The notes below the pieces were generated by a model. It ran no database searches. It saw only the letters and a program-made list of their open reading frames with translations, and had not been told where the DNA came from. A stretch of 64,000 bases of DNA from Chryseosolibacter histidinae (lineage in GTDB: Bacteria; Bacteroidota; Bacteroidia; Cytophagales; Cyclobacteriaceae). Each line of letters opens with the position of its first letter. Within the stretch, counting starts at the first letter, position 1. The stretch is taken from the NCBI RefSeq assembly GCF_018598225.1, contig NZ_JAHESF010000024.1, positions 37,939 through 101,938 on the forward strand, written 5' to 3'. The position numbers and the translations under genes are program-made. Shown here piece after piece: positions 41,410 through 50,225 of the stretch.

Positions 41410-42357
41410 TCACAGCATCTTCTGAAAATCGAGTGCTTTGATTTTCTCCACCAAAGCTACGTTAATTTTCAGGTGCGATTCATACGTCCATCCTGCAATG
41501 TGAGGGGTGAATATTACATTGGACTTACGCTTGAGATAGTTGAAGGATTGCTGTTGTTCAGGGGTTAGCTTGTTGATTTTCTCATTCTCCAGAACATCCA
41601 GCGCTGCGCCCCTGAGCTTGCCTTTTTCTATCGCTTCGGCCAGCACACTGAATGGAATAATCTCTCCCCTGGCGGTATTTATGAGGATAATGTTCTTTTT
41701 GAAACGGCTCAGATAGTCAATTGAGACCATGGCCCGGGTTTCTTCTGTCAGCGGGATGTGCAAACTTAAAATATCGGTTTCCGCGAAAATGCGGGCCATA
41801 TCCGCCTCTGTGCAAAAAGCGCTGCCATACCCCGTTTTATATTTATCATACGCCAAAACCTTACATCCGAACCCTGAAAGTCTCCGGGCGAATGCCTGCC
41901 CCATATTGCCATAACCAATAAGGCTAACAGTTTTCTCCATCAGCTCTTCGCCACGGTTGCCTTCTCTTTCCCACGTGCCGTTCCTGACCTCTGCATCGCC
42001 CCTGGGTATGTTGCGCATCAGACCCAACAGTATACCTACTGTAAATTCGCCCACAGCGTCACGGTTGCCTTCGGCGGCATGAAGCACATGGATTTTTTTC
42101 TGCGACAGGTAGGCCAGGTCAAGATTGTCAAGACCCGCTCCTGCCCTGCCGATGAACCTCACCGTTGGGTGCTCGCCCAACAGATCGGCATCAACAACCG
42201 TTTTGCTTCTCACGATGAGCCCTTCATATGCGCCAACGATCTGTTTGATCTCATCGCGCGCAATGCCTGGCTGATAATCAGGATGCCACCCGATGGCTTT
42301 AAGCATGGCAAACAAACTGTCATGCATCGGATCGATGATCAGGCATTTTTTTTTCAT
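41410..42357 (-). CDS. D-2-hydroxyacid dehydrogenase (phosphoglycerate dehydrogenase-like)
   Basis: These 315 residues form an NAD-dependent dehydrogenase with the dinucleotide loop SLIGYGNMGQAFA, the catalytic Arg region NTARGEIIP, a Glu in LDVLENEKI and the His in PHIAGWTYES. The layout fits the D-isomer 2-hydroxyacid family. Phosphoglycerate dehydrogenase (serine pathway) is a plausible but unproven role. The catalytic tail lacks the ACT domain of the longer SerA. It starts at the last base of the mgtE stop (TGATG), so it is translated after mgtE in one operon with rsmA. Confidence 0.9.
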   Translation of the reverse strand: MKKKCLIIDPMHDSLFAMLKAIGWHPDYQPGIARDEIKQIVGAYEGLIVRSKTVVDADLLGEHPTVRFIGRAGAGLDNLDLAYLSQKKIHVLHAAEGNRDAVGEFTVGILLGLMRNIPRGDAEVRNGTWEREGNRGEELMEKTVSLIGYGNMGQAFARRLSGFGCKVLAYDKYKTGYGSAFCTEADMARIFAETDILSLHIPLTEETRAMVSIDYLSRFKKNIILINTARGEIIPFSVLAEAIEKGKLRGAALDVLENEKINKLTPEQQQSFNYLKRKSNVIFTPHIAGWTYESHLKINVALVEKIKALDFQKML

Positions 42358-43718
42358 CAGATGAGAAGAAGGCGAATGGTTAAAAAATAAAGTGTAAGGC
42401 CCAGCAGATCGTTTATCGTAGTGATAAAGGGACCGGCAGCCAGCGCAGGATTAAAACCAAAACGGTTCAGCACCAGGGGCGTAATGGTACCGATGAATGA
42501 AGCGAACACAACCACGCTGAACAATGCAATTGAAACGATGAGCGACAAAGTATATTCTCCGAACAAGAGCACGTTGGCGCCCAGCACCAGCACCGAAAGA
42601 AAGAGTCCGTTGAGGATAGCCACAAAAAACACCTTGATCAGACGCTTCCACAATCCTTCATCTACGAAGTTGGGGTTGGCAAGACTCTGCACAATCAGTG
42701 ATGACGACTGTATGCCTACGTTTCCGCCGGTAGCCTGGATCAGCGGTGTAAAAAAAGCGATCGCTGTTACACGCGCCAGCTGTACTTCAAAAAGCCCCAT
42801 GAACTTGGCATTCATCAGGCCTCCAAAAATACCGATCAGCAGCCATGGCAGGCGGGCGCGGGCATTACGCCACACGCTATCGTCTTCCTCAACCGCTTCG
42901 CTGATACCGGTCATCGCCTGGCGCTCTTCTTCTGCCTGTTCCGTGATCACATCCACCACGTCGTCGATCGTGATTCTACCCACCAGCTGTCCCTGCACAT
43001 TTACTACCGGCACCGATTCAAGGTCATACTTTCTCATGATCTCAGCCACTTCACGGTCTTCCAGATACGTTTCTACCGAGATAATATCTTTCTCACAGAT
43101 GTCACCCACAATGGTGCGCGCATCGGTGATGATCAGGTCTTGTAACGCAACCCTGCCCATGAGCTTGTCCTGGTCGTCTACCACATACACAGCATAAAAC
43201 TTCGAGACGTTCTCCGCCTGCTTGCGTATCTCATCAATGCACTGCACTACACTCCAATGATAACGCGCCTTCATGAGCTCTTTGGCCATCAGGCCACCAG
43301 CCACGTTCTCTTCATAACGCAAGAGCTCTATGACCTGGCTGCGAAGCTCGGGGTCCAGGCCTGAAAGAACTTCTTCTCTTTCCTTCACGGGAAGCTCGTG
43401 CAGGATATCGGCCGTATCGTCGGAAGCAAGGTGATTAAGAAATTCTGAGATCTCGTGTGGCTGGTATACTTTAAGATTTTTCTTTCTGGTATCCGAATCC
43501 AGGTCACTGATGATCTCGGCCTGCATTTCTATGGGCAGCAGGTCCATCACATACTTGGCTTCCTCGGGATTGAATTCGTATAGCAACGCCGTAATATCGG
43601 CTGCTTTGATGCCCTGAAGACTCTCGCGGATGAAGGCTTCATCGCGGCTATCCAATGCTTCCTGAAAGCGGTCGCGAAATTCTTTGGTCAGTTCAAATTC
43701 AACTATTGGTTCCTGCAC
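42357..43718 (-). CDS. mgtE: Magnesium transporter MgtE
   Basis: MgtE is a magnesium-gated ion channel. The 453 residues show the N-terminal helical MgtE domain (about 1-135, with LHELPVKEREEVLSGL), two CBS domains (about 140-270) and a C-terminal domain of five membrane helices (from about 285, ending LGLTLYFLTIRLLLI). The filter-region pattern TGGNVG is present. The gene overlaps rsmA by 20 bases upstream and the 2-hydroxyacid dehydrogenase by one base downstream, a tight three-gene operon. No magnesium riboswitch is seen before it. Confidence 0.96.
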   Translation of the reverse strand: MQEPIVEFELTKEFRDRFQEALDSRDEAFIRESLQGIKAADITALLYEFNPEEAKYVMDLLPIEMQAEIISDLDSDTRKKNLKVYQPHEISEFLNHLASDDTADILHELPVKEREEVLSGLDPELRSQVIELLRYEENVAGGLMAKELMKARYHWSVVQCIDEIRKQAENVSKFYAVYVVDDQDKLMGRVALQDLIITDARTIVGDICEKDIISVETYLEDREVAEIMRKYDLESVPVVNVQGQLVGRITIDDVVDVITEQAEEERQAMTGISEAVEEDDSVWRNARARLPWLLIGIFGGLMNAKFMGLFEVQLARVTAIAFFTPLIQATGGNVGIQSSSLIVQSLANPNFVDEGLWKRLIKVFFVAILNGLFLSVLVLGANVLLFGEYTLSLIVSIALFSVVVFASFIGTITPLVLNRFGFNPALAAGPFITTINDLLGLTLYFLTIRLLLI

Positions 43719-44526
43719 GACTTTCTTCTATTAACCGGGTAAGATGGATAAACTCATCCACCGTAAGTTGTTCAGCACGTTTGTCCAACATAGGAAGTGA
43801 TGAGACTTCTGCAGCCAAATTTAGATTTTTTAGAGCGTTGCGCAAGGTCTTGCGTCTGTTATTGAAACCCTGCTTCACCACCTGAACAAAAAGTTTCTCA
43901 TCGCATCCCAACTGTCTGCGTTCATTGCGCTCGAGCCTGATCACTGCTGACATTACTTTGGGTGGAGGTGTAAAAACACCCGGAGGAACTTTGAACAGGT
44001 ATTGAATATTGTAATAGGCCTGAAGCAGAACACTCAGGATCCCGTAGGTCTTGTTGCCATGCTGGGCCGCCAGGCGGTCTGCCACTTCTTTCTGAAGCAT
44101 GCACACGATCTGCTGTACGTGATCGCGGTATTCGAGGGCTTTAAAAAAGATCTGAGATGAGATGTTGTACGGAAAGTTGCCGATGATGGAGAACGATCCC
44201 GGGAAGATCGACTGCAGGTCAAGTTTCAGAAAATCTCCTTCTATGATGCTTTGCTCCAGCGCAGGATAATTCTTCTTCAGATACGCTACGGATTCACGAT
44301 CGATCTCCACCAGCCTCAGGGTGATGTGAGGTTTTTCAGCCAGGTAACGTGTAAGCACCCCCATACCCGGCCCGATCTCCAGCACCTGCTGATCTTGTGT
44401 ACCGTCGGTCTTCAAACCGTCAACGATCTTGCGTGCCATGTTCTGATCGTTCAAAAAATGCTGGCCCAGTGATTTTTTTGGACGGACCTTATCCGGGTTT
44501 CCCTGCTTCCGTTTGTTGTTATGCAT
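43699..44526 (-). CDS. rsmA: 16S rRNA dimethyladenosine transferase
   Basis: RsmA (KsgA) dimethylates two adjacent adenines near the 3' end of 16S rRNA during 30S assembly. The ATG at 44526 (MHNNKRKQG) is preferred over 44598, whose extra 24 residues look non-coding. It encodes 275 residues, with the basic PKKSLGQHFLND start, the SAM motif LEIGPGMGVLTRYL and the catalytic NFPYNISSQ (NLPY class, with Phe in place of Leu). It begins the rsmA-mgtE-dehydrogenase operon. Upstream, pdxA diverges after about 165 bases. Confidence 0.95.
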   Translation of the reverse strand: MHNNKRKQGNPDKVRPKKSLGQHFLNDQNMARKIVDGLKTDGTQDQQVLEIGPGMGVLTRYLAEKPHITLRLVEIDRESVAYLKKNYPALEQSIIEGDFLKLDLQSIFPGSFSIIGNFPYNISSQIFFKALEYRDHVQQIVCMLQKEVADRLAAQHGNKTYGILSVLLQAYYNIQYLFKVPPGVFTPPPKVMSAVIRLERNERRQLGCDEKLFVQVVKQGFNNRRKTLRNALKNLNLAAEVSSLPMLDKRAEQLTVDEFIHLTRLIEESRAGTNS

Positions 44527-44691
44527 CGCCCAAAGGTAGGAATTGAGGTACGATATACGAAGTACGAGGCATGGCGGCGGCACGCTTAATCCATTCAAGG
44601 CGATATATATTTGTGATATTCAAATCGTGCAAATCCTATAATCCTTAAAATCCTGGTTTATTTTTGTTAATTCGCGAAGAATAAACTTTAC

Positions 44692-45708
44692 ATGACTCCA
44701 TCCAAACCCAGAATAGGCATAACAGTTGGTGATCTCAATGGTATCGGGCCCGAAGTAGTGATCAAAGCGCTGGCCGACAATCGCCTTTTGAACATGGTGA
44801 CTCCCGTGTTGTACGGCTCATCCAGGGTCGTATCTTTCTACAAGAAGCTCCTCAACATCGAAGAGCTCAACTACGCTCAGGTAAAGTCCAAAGGACAATT
44901 TGCACACAAGGCAGTGAATGTGGTCAACTGCTGGGAGGATAACTTCGAGATCACGCCTGGTAAACCGTCCAGGGAAAGCGGAAAGGCTGCTTTCACAGCA
45001 CTGAAGTGGGCCTGCGAAGAGTTGAAAGAAGGGCTGCTCGACGCGCTCGTAACTTCACCGATCGATAAAAACACGATCCATAGCAGTGAGTTTCCCTTCA
45101 AGGGACACACCGAGTTTTTGACCCAATTCTTTGGGGCAGGAGAAAGCCTGATGTTCATGGTGAGCGATGCGATCAAGGTGGGATTAGTAACAGAGCATGT
45201 GCCCCTGGCTGAAGTGTCGAAGCTGATCACCAAAGAACGGTTGCTGGCCAAACTCTCGGTGATGGAAGCTTCTCTTAAAAAGGATTTCGGTATCAATAAG
45301 CCACGGATCGCCGTGCTGGGGTTGAATCCTCATGCAGGCGATGGTGGCCTGATAGGGCAGGAAGACGACCAGGTGATCAAACCAGTAGTAAACGACCTGC
45401 GTAACAAAGGAAAGCTTGTTTTCGGCCCCTTCCCTTCCGATGGATTTTTCGGTATGGCCCAGTATACCCGCTACGATGGCGTTATGGCAATGTATCACGA
45501 CCAGGGATTGATACCGTTCAAATCAATAGCGTTCGAAAATGGGATCAATTTTACAGCGGGCTTATCCGTTGTACGAACCTCACCGGATCATGGCACAGCA
45601 TACTCCATTGCAGGTAAAAACCAGGCGAATGAGGGTTCGATCAGGGAGGCCATATACCGGGCTGGGGATATTTTTCGCCATCGCACCGAACCATCCACAG
45701 AAAAATAA
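44692..45708 (+). CDS. pdxA: 4-hydroxythreonine-4-phosphate dehydrogenase
   Basis: PdxA oxidises 4-phosphohydroxy-threonine in pyridoxal phosphate synthesis. The 338 residues carry the family pattern: GITVGDLNGIGPEV start, TSPIDKNTIH, metal-binding GHTEFL, AVLGLNPHAGDGGLIGQE, and YHDQGLIPFK with the second His. The length is usual. A TATTTTTG (44659-44666), matching TAnnTTTG, lies 25 bases before the ATG. It is divergent from rsmA and followed after 91 bases by a TerB-like gene with its own likely promoter. Confidence 0.96.
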   Translation: MTPSKPRIGITVGDLNGIGPEVVIKALADNRLLNMVTPVLYGSSRVVSFYKKLLNIEELNYAQVKSKGQFAHKAVNVVNCWEDNFEITPGKPSRESGKAAFTALKWACEELKEGLLDALVTSPIDKNTIHSSEFPFKGHTEFLTQFFGAGESLMFMVSDAIKVGLVTEHVPLAEVSKLITKERLLAKLSVMEASLKKDFGINKPRIAVLGLNPHAGDGGLIGQEDDQVIKPVVNDLRNKGKLVFGPFPSDGFFGMAQYTRYDGVMAMYHDQGLIPFKSIAFENGINFTAGLSVVRTSPDHGTAYSIAGKNQANEGSIREAIYRAGDIFRHRTEPSTEK

Positions 45709-45772
45709 CCTTTATTGATTGCATAATTTCTACCATTTAACCGCAGAAAACGTCGGTAAGCACAATATTTTA

Positions 45773-45780
45773 TAAATTTG
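45773..45780 (+). promoter_or_regulatory. Possible -7 element (TAAATTTG) for the TerB-like gene
   Basis: TAAATTTG is an exact TAnnTTTG match 19 bases before the ATG at 45800. No clear TTG lies 17-21 bases upstream. Confidence 0.45.
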
Positions 45781-45799
45781 ACTTCAAGTAAAAGTTGAA

Positions 45800-46189
45800 A
45801 TGGACATTGTCACCAAAAAGCAACTGAATATACTTATTCAGCTTGCCGAAGCAGATAAACATTTTGCTAAGACGGAGCGTGAGATGATCTTCAAAATTGC
45901 AAAAGACCGCAATTTTCCCGAAGAGATAGTCAATGAGCTCATCCGGAATCCCGAGCCTATTGACACCCTTGGTGCCCTTTCCATGGATCAGAAATTCGAG
46001 TACCTGATGTCCAGTATAGAGCTGGTTTTTGTAGACCAGAATGTGTTTGAAAGCGAGATCATTTTTAGCAAGAACATTGCCATCAAGCTTGGATTCAAAA
46101 AAGGTGTGATCGACTTTATCATCGAGAATTATGGCAAAAAGACCCGCGAGGAGTTCAGGGGACTGCTGCTTCGGGAGTTTGTACTATAA
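45800..46189 (+). CDS. TerB-like helical protein
   Basis: These 129 residues start LNILIQLAEADKHFAKTEREM, the opening of the TerB-type helical bundle (tellurite resistance TerB / DjlA N-terminal family), in which an early acidic helix may bind metal. The rest is helical (EFEYLMSSIELVFVDQNVFE and the final REEFRGLLLREFVL). No membrane segment. It has no Ter neighbours, so a role in tellurite resistance should not be assumed. It ends 17 bases before a convergent coiled-coil gene. Confidence 0.72.
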   Translation: MDIVTKKQLNILIQLAEADKHFAKTEREMIFKIAKDRNFPEEIVNELIRNPEPIDTLGALSMDQKFEYLMSSIELVFVDQNVFESEIIFSKNIAIKLGFKKGVIDFIIENYGKKTREEFRGLLLREFVL

Positions 46190-46206
46190 CCCATTTTTTG
46201 GCCGTA

Positions 46207-46689
46207 TTATGTAATAAGCGGCGGATGTCCGATAGATGATTTCTTTTTCCGAAGGGGAGGGATAAGATCTGTGTTCGCCACAGGTATCCAGACTTCAATT
46301 TTGTCCAATCTTTTATTAATGGCAGAAAACCCTGTTTCTACTCTGGTTTCAAGCGTTTTGACTCTCGAGTCGACGGAAGTAAGCCGATCTTCCAGGTCAG
46401 TCAATTTCCCTTCTACTTTGGTCAATCGTCCCTCGACATTGGTCAATCTTCTCTCGACATTGGTTAATCTTCCCTCAACATTGGTTAATCTTCCCTCGAC
46501 ATTGGTTAATCGCCCCTCAACTTTAGTAAGTCGATTGTCGATGCCATCAAGCCGGCTATCAATGCCGTTGAGTCTTCGATCAATACCGTTAAGCCGGACG
46601 TCCATTTTAATCAATTTCTGATGTACTGGTTGGAGTTGCCGTTCCAGGAGCTTCCGGATCTTGAGGAAATCATTGGATGAGAGAGTCAT
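46207..46689 (-). CDS. Coiled-coil protein built of heptad repeats
   Basis: There are 160 residues from the ATG at 46689 (MTLSSNDFLKI); the ten extra upstream codons are less likely. The centre is about 13 consecutive seven-residue units of the form R-L-x-x-(V/I)-(E/D)-x (RLNGIDR, then RLTNVEG repeated, ending RVKTLET), which must form one long amphipathic helix and probably a coiled coil. The C-terminus leaves the repeat and becomes polar and basic. The identical units come from a 21-base DNA repeat (46418-46522). Function is unknown; such proteins can act as spacers or adaptor helices. It is convergent with the TerB-like gene. Confidence 0.72.
   Translation of the reverse strand: MTLSSNDFLKIRKLLERQLQPVHQKLIKMDVRLNGIDRRLNGIDSRLDGIDNRLTKVEGRLTNVEGRLTNVEGRLTNVERRLTNVEGRLTKVEGKLTDLEDRLTSVDSRVKTLETRVETGFSAINKRLDKIEVWIPVANTDLIPPLRKKKSSIGHPPLIT
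46418..46522. repeat. 21-base tandem repeat, about five units, inside the coiled-coil gene
   Basis: Five consecutive 21-base units beginning TTGGTCAATC or TTGGTTAATC (46418-46522) differ at a few positions each. Looser units continue on both sides (about 46397-46590). Each encodes one RLTNVEG-type heptad, so gain or loss of a unit keeps the frame. Confidence 0.85.
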
Positions 46690-46875
46690 GCGTTTAAATT
46701 GTTTTTTTCCCGGATTCAAAGATGTGCGTATTTTCGAAAATCCGGAAGTGTTAGCTTAATTTTTAGTACATTTAGATATTTTAAGTAGTAAAATGTACCT
46801 AAAATATTAATAAATACTTAATACGGATTTCTGAAACCATTGTATTCAGTCCAGGGCTTCGTATTTCCCCATTCC

Positions 46876-46906
46876 TTTGCGCTTTCCATTAATTTCCCTA
46901 AATTTG
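46876..46906 (+). promoter_or_regulatory. Promoter of the DUF177-rpmF-fabH operon (TTTG, 19 bases, TAAATTTG)
   Basis: TTTG (46876-46879), 19 bases, then TAAATTTG (46899-46906): an exact Bacteroidota promoter, 27 bases before the DUF177 ATG at 46934. It is the best promoter match in the window. Confidence 0.75.
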
Positions 46907-46933
46907 CCGACTTATTTAAAAGCCAGGTGAGGT

Positions 46934-47470
46934 ATGGGTGTGAAGGCATTTAGCGTGAATATCATTGGCCTGAGCAACAGAATTCACACATTTCAGTACG
47001 AAATCGGTGATGTGTTCTTCAGGGAATATGGCAAAGACACAGGTCTTGTCTCTGAGGGAACGTTTCATGCTGAGGTGGAGCTGGACAAGCGCGAGACCTT
47101 TATAGAAGCCAGGTTTAAAATAGAAGGGAAGGCAAAACTGATCTGTGATCGCAGCCTGGACCCTTTTCAACACCCGGTTGAAGTTGATAGAAAAGTGGTG
47201 TTTAAATACGGCGATACAGATGAAGAGCTCAGCGACGAGATCGTCATCATCCGCCGGGACACAGACAGCCTTGAACTCGGACAATATATTTACGAGTTCA
47301 TCAGCCTGGAGATACCGATGAAAAAACTTCATCCAAGGTATCAGGGGGAGCTGGAGATGGAAGATGGATCTGAAGGAAAGATCATCTATACCTCCGGAGG
47401 CGATACCGATGACAATAACGATGGCGAAGACATTGACCCTCGCTGGGAAAAATTAAAGAAATTAAAATAA
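46934..47470 (+). CDS. DUF177 (YceD-like) protein, 23S rRNA accumulation partner
   Basis: These 178 residues begin MGVKAFSVNIIGLSNRIHTF. The central part has the DUF177 pattern (a beta barrel with CDRSLDPFQHPVEVD, followed by FKYGDTDEE) and an acidic end (GDTDDNNDGEDIDPRWEKLKKLK). YceD-type proteins are linked to 23S rRNA processing or accumulation and are nearly always next to the L32 gene, as here (12 bases). The transcript starts at the strong promoter 46876-46906. The usual third Cys of the zinc-like site is not obvious. Confidence 0.86.
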   Translation: MGVKAFSVNIIGLSNRIHTFQYEIGDVFFREYGKDTGLVSEGTFHAEVELDKRETFIEARFKIEGKAKLICDRSLDPFQHPVEVDRKVVFKYGDTDEELSDEIVIIRRDTDSLELGQYIYEFISLEIPMKKLHPRYQGELEMEDGSEGKIIYTSGGDTDDNNDGEDIDPRWEKLKKLK

Positions 47471-47482
47471 ACGCTGTAGACT

Positions 47483-47674
47483 ATGCCAAATCCGAAACGA
47501 AAAACCTCGAAAACCCGGAGAGATAAAAGAAGAACACACTATAAGGCTTTTGCCAAAGAATTAGCGGTGTGCCCTACTACCGGTGAACATCATCTTCCCC
47601 ACCGTGCTTTCTGGCACGAAGGCAAGCTTTACTTCAAAGGTAAAGTAGTGATGGAAAAAGAAGTTTTAGCATAA
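47483..47674 (+). CDS. rpmF: 50S ribosomal protein L32
   Basis: This 63-residue ribosomal protein begins [21 protein letters not shown], the basic L32 start. It continues with [19 protein letters not shown]; only one Cys is present, so it is the zinc-free form and lacks the second Cys pair of zinc-binding L32. It is co-transcribed with DUF177. In many bacteria plsX follows rpmF; here the next 190 bases hold no gene and fabH comes directly. Confidence 0.95.
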   Translation: MPNPKRKTSKTRRDKRRTHYKAFAKELAVCPTTGEHHLPHRAFWHEGKLYFKGKVVMEKEVLA

Positions 47675-47865
47675 ACATGCTTAACCTCGGGCATACAATA
47701 TGTGAATGCGCTGCCCTGACGGCAGTAATCGGGGGAAAACAGAATCCTTACATCTTCTGAGAAGGAGATCATGACGAATTTGCTCGGTAATCTTATCGGG
47801 CATTTTTCATTTTTAAGAAGTTTGAAGTTTAGATTATCCCGCTAGTTTGAATTTAAAATAACACT

Positions 47866-48861
47866 ATGAGTAAAATAAGGGCCGCCATCACCGGTGTAGG
47901 AGGATATGTTCCGGATTATATTCTCACCAACCAGGAACTTGAGACCATGGTTGAGACCAGCGATGAGTGGATTACCTCCCGCACAGGAATCAAGGAGAGA
48001 AGGATACTGAAAGGTGATAATAAAGGGGTTTCCGTCCTGGGCATCGAAGCAGTGAAAAACATGCTTGCCAAGACCAAGCTCGATCCCAAAGAGATCGATC
48101 TGGTGATCTTTGCTACGGTGACGGCCGATATGACCTTCCCGGCAACGGCCAACATTGTGGCTACTGCTGTTGGCGCTGTAAACGCCTTTAGCTTTGACAT
48201 GAGCGCCGCCTGTTCCGGCTTCGTGTATGCCCTGGCTACAGGAGCCAGCTTCATAGAGTCAGGCAGGTATAAAAAAGTAGTGATCATTGGCGGAGACAAG
48301 ATGTCTGCCATCATGGATTATACCGACCGCACTACCTGCATTATCTTCGGCGACGGCGCAGGCTGTGTGCTGCTGGAGCCTACCACAGAAGATGTGGGTG
48401 TGATGGATGCAATACTTAAAAGCGATGGCGCAGGAGAAAGCTATCTGCACATGAAGGCGGGCGGAAGCAGATTACCTGCCTCGCATGCCACTGTTGACGC
48501 CAAGCAACATTTCGTGTACCAGGAGGGATCGGCCGTATTCAAATTTGCCGTTACCAACATGGCCGATGTGGCGGCACAGATCGCTGAAAGGAACAAACTC
48601 AACGCAGAGAATATCGCATGGCTTGTGCCGCATCAGGCCAACAAAAGGATCATCGATGCCACTGCCAGCCGTGTGGGCATCACCGAAGACAAGGTGATGA
48701 TGAACATTGAACGGTATGGAAACACTACGGGTGGAACCATTCCGCTGCTGTTGTGGGATTATGAAAAGAAACTCAAAAAAGGCGACAACCTCATCATTGC
48801 TGCTTTTGGCGGAGGTTTTACCTGGGGCGCCGTTTATGTAAAATGGGCGTATAACAGTTGA
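47866..48861 (+). CDS. fabH: Beta-ketoacyl-ACP synthase III
   Basis: FabH condenses acetyl-CoA (or a branched acyl-CoA) with malonyl-ACP to start fatty-acid synthesis. The 331 residues contain the nucleophile Cys in [14 protein letters not shown], the catalytic His in VPHQANKRI and the Asn in [12 protein letters not shown]. The start is typical ([18 protein letters not shown]), and the family signature [15 protein letters not shown] is present. The length is normal. It lies 191 bases after rpmF, with no plsX between them, and 78 bases before efp. Confidence 0.97.
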   Translation: MSKIRAAITGVGGYVPDYILTNQELETMVETSDEWITSRTGIKERRILKGDNKGVSVLGIEAVKNMLAKTKLDPKEIDLVIFATVTADMTFPATANIVATAVGAVNAFSFDMSAACSGFVYALATGASFIESGRYKKVVIIGGDKMSAIMDYTDRTTCIIFGDGAGCVLLEPTTEDVGVMDAILKSDGAGESYLHMKAGGSRLPASHATVDAKQHFVYQEGSAVFKFAVTNMADVAAQIAERNKLNAENIAWLVPHQANKRIIDATASRVGITEDKVMMNIERYGNTTGGTIPLLLWDYEKKLKKGDNLIIAAFGGGFTWGAVYVKWAYNS

Positions 48862-48939
48862 TAACAACGCACGCACGTGGGCGCGTTATCAGCTTGCATT
48901 TGTTTAATTGATTTGTAACTTAAAGTCGTTTTTTAAATT

Positions 48940-49503
48940 ATGGCAACCGTATCGGATCTCAGCAAAGGAAATTATATGCGCTACAACGGTGAAGTGGTAC
49001 AGGTAGAGGAATTGCTCCACCGTACTCCCGGCAACCTTCGCGCTTTTTACCAGATAAAAATGCGCAACGTTCGCAATGGCAAAGTTGCTGAGAACCGTTT
49101 CCGCCCCGGCGACGAAGTAGAGATCCTTCGTGTAGAGACCAAAGAGTATCAATACCTCTATGCTGACGGTGAAAGCCTCGTGTGTATGGACAACGAGACG
49201 TTCGACCAGATCTACCTCGACAAGGTACTTTTGGGCGATGCCGTGCAATACATCAAGGAAGGTGTTACGTTGCTGATCGCTTTCGAGAACGGTACCAATC
49301 CCATTACAGCAGAAGCGCCAGCCCACGTTGTGATGGAAGTTCAATATACGGAACCCGGCCTGCAGGGCGATACTGCCACCCGTACCCTGAAGCCTGCAAC
49401 CCTGGAGAATGGTGCCGAGATCCGCGTACCCTTGTTTATCAACACCGGTGAAAAAATAAAAGTAGACACACGTACAGGAGCTTACATAGAACGTGTTAAA
49501 TAG
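48940..49503 (+). CDS. efp: Elongation factor P (variant recognition loop)
   Basis: EF-P helps ribosomes through proline-rich stretches. The 187 residues show the three-domain EF-P fold: KOW-like N-terminal (1-65), OB domain (66-130) and a C-terminal OB domain with the usual [21 protein letters not shown] and [11 protein letters not shown]. The loop that enters the P site reads [10 protein letters not shown] (residues 27-36). Asn32 stands where E. coli carries the modified Lys34 (PGKGQAF), and an Arg follows two residues later. The gene begins 78 bases after fabH and five bases before accB. Confidence 0.93.
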   Translation: MATVSDLSKGNYMRYNGEVVQVEELLHRTPGNLRAFYQIKMRNVRNGKVAENRFRPGDEVEILRVETKEYQYLYADGESLVCMDNETFDQIYLDKVLLGDAVQYIKEGVTLLIAFENGTNPITAEAPAHVVMEVQYTEPGLQGDTATRTLKPATLENGAEIRVPLFINTGEKIKVDTRTGAYIERVK

Positions 49504-49508
49504 ATCTT

Positions 49509-50093
49509 ATGAGCAAAAGCCGCACGCCAAAACCGACTGCAAAAAAAGAGACCAACACATCACGGACATCTTCGGATTCCGGATCATCAAACCAATCTGA
49601 AATGAAAACATCAGAAATCCGAGACCTTATCGACTTCATCTCCAAATCCGGCCTGAACGAGGTGAACATTGAGACCAAAGAGCTCAAGCTTCAGGTGAAA
49701 CGCGAGCCGGATCAGAAAGTATTCAAATCCACATCGGTTGTTGCGCCGGTTGCCGCCGCTCCCGTAGCCACAGCTGCGCCCGTAGCTTCAGCCGCAAGTG
49801 CTCCTGCTCCCGCATCCAAGGCTCCGGCAGCTTCTTCAGACTCCGGCAAGAAAACCATCGAGATCAAGTCACCCATGATCGGTACCTTCTACCGCTCATC
49901 AGGCCCTGACGCTGCCCCGTTTGTATCGGTCGGCGATAAGATCTCCAAAGGCCAGACAGTATGCATCATTGAAGCGATGAAGCTCTTCAATGAGATCGAA
50001 TCGGAAGTATCGGGAACAGTGGTAAGAGTGATGGTAGAAAATTCCACGCCGGTTGAATACGACCAGGTACTGTTCGTCGTAGAACCTGACTAA
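49509..50093 (+). CDS. accB: Biotin carboxyl carrier protein of acetyl-CoA carboxylase
   Basis: AccB carries the biotin that shuttles CO2 to malonyl-CoA synthesis. The conserved start is [18 protein letters not shown] (codon at 49602). The longer frame from 49509 adds 31 Ser/Thr-rich residues; either start is possible, and the five-base spacing from efp favours the first. An Ala/Pro linker (about 75-115) leads to the biotinyl domain, with the biotinylated Lys in [10 protein letters not shown]. The full length is 194 residues. It is followed by accC after 132 bases containing a palindrome. Confidence 0.94.
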   Translation: MSKSRTPKPTAKKETNTSRTSSDSGSSNQSEMKTSEIRDLIDFISKSGLNEVNIETKELKLQVKREPDQKVFKSTSVVAPVAAAPVATAAPVASAASAPAPASKAPAASSDSGKKTIEIKSPMIGTFYRSSGPDAAPFVSVGDKISKGQTVCIIEAMKLFNEIESEVSGTVVRVMVENSTPVEYDQVLFVVEPD

Positions 50094-50101
50094 TAACTTT
50101 C

Positions 50102-50123
50102 GGTCCCGATAACTATCGGGACC
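50102..50123. repeat. Perfect inverted repeat GGTCCCGATA-AC-TATCGGGACC
   Basis: Ten-base arms around two bases in the accB-accC spacer. The core (CCCGATA..TATCGGG) matches the palindrome at 6548-6563. No T tract follows, so it is not a simple terminator. The spacer also carries the AAATCAGAAATC-type sequence seen before tldE and moxR. Confidence 0.8.
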
Positions 50124-50225
50124 AGATCTCTGATTTCCTGTTTTGTAAATCCGGGATCTGACTTCAACTTACATTGAGACCGGGCTCAATCTGAAATCAA
50201 CCCGAATCAGAAATCAAATAAAGGA

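Noticed and set aside
46397..46590. Tandem repeats considered as a CRISPR array
   Set aside because: The units are 21 bases, contiguous, without unique spacers, and encode heptads in frame.
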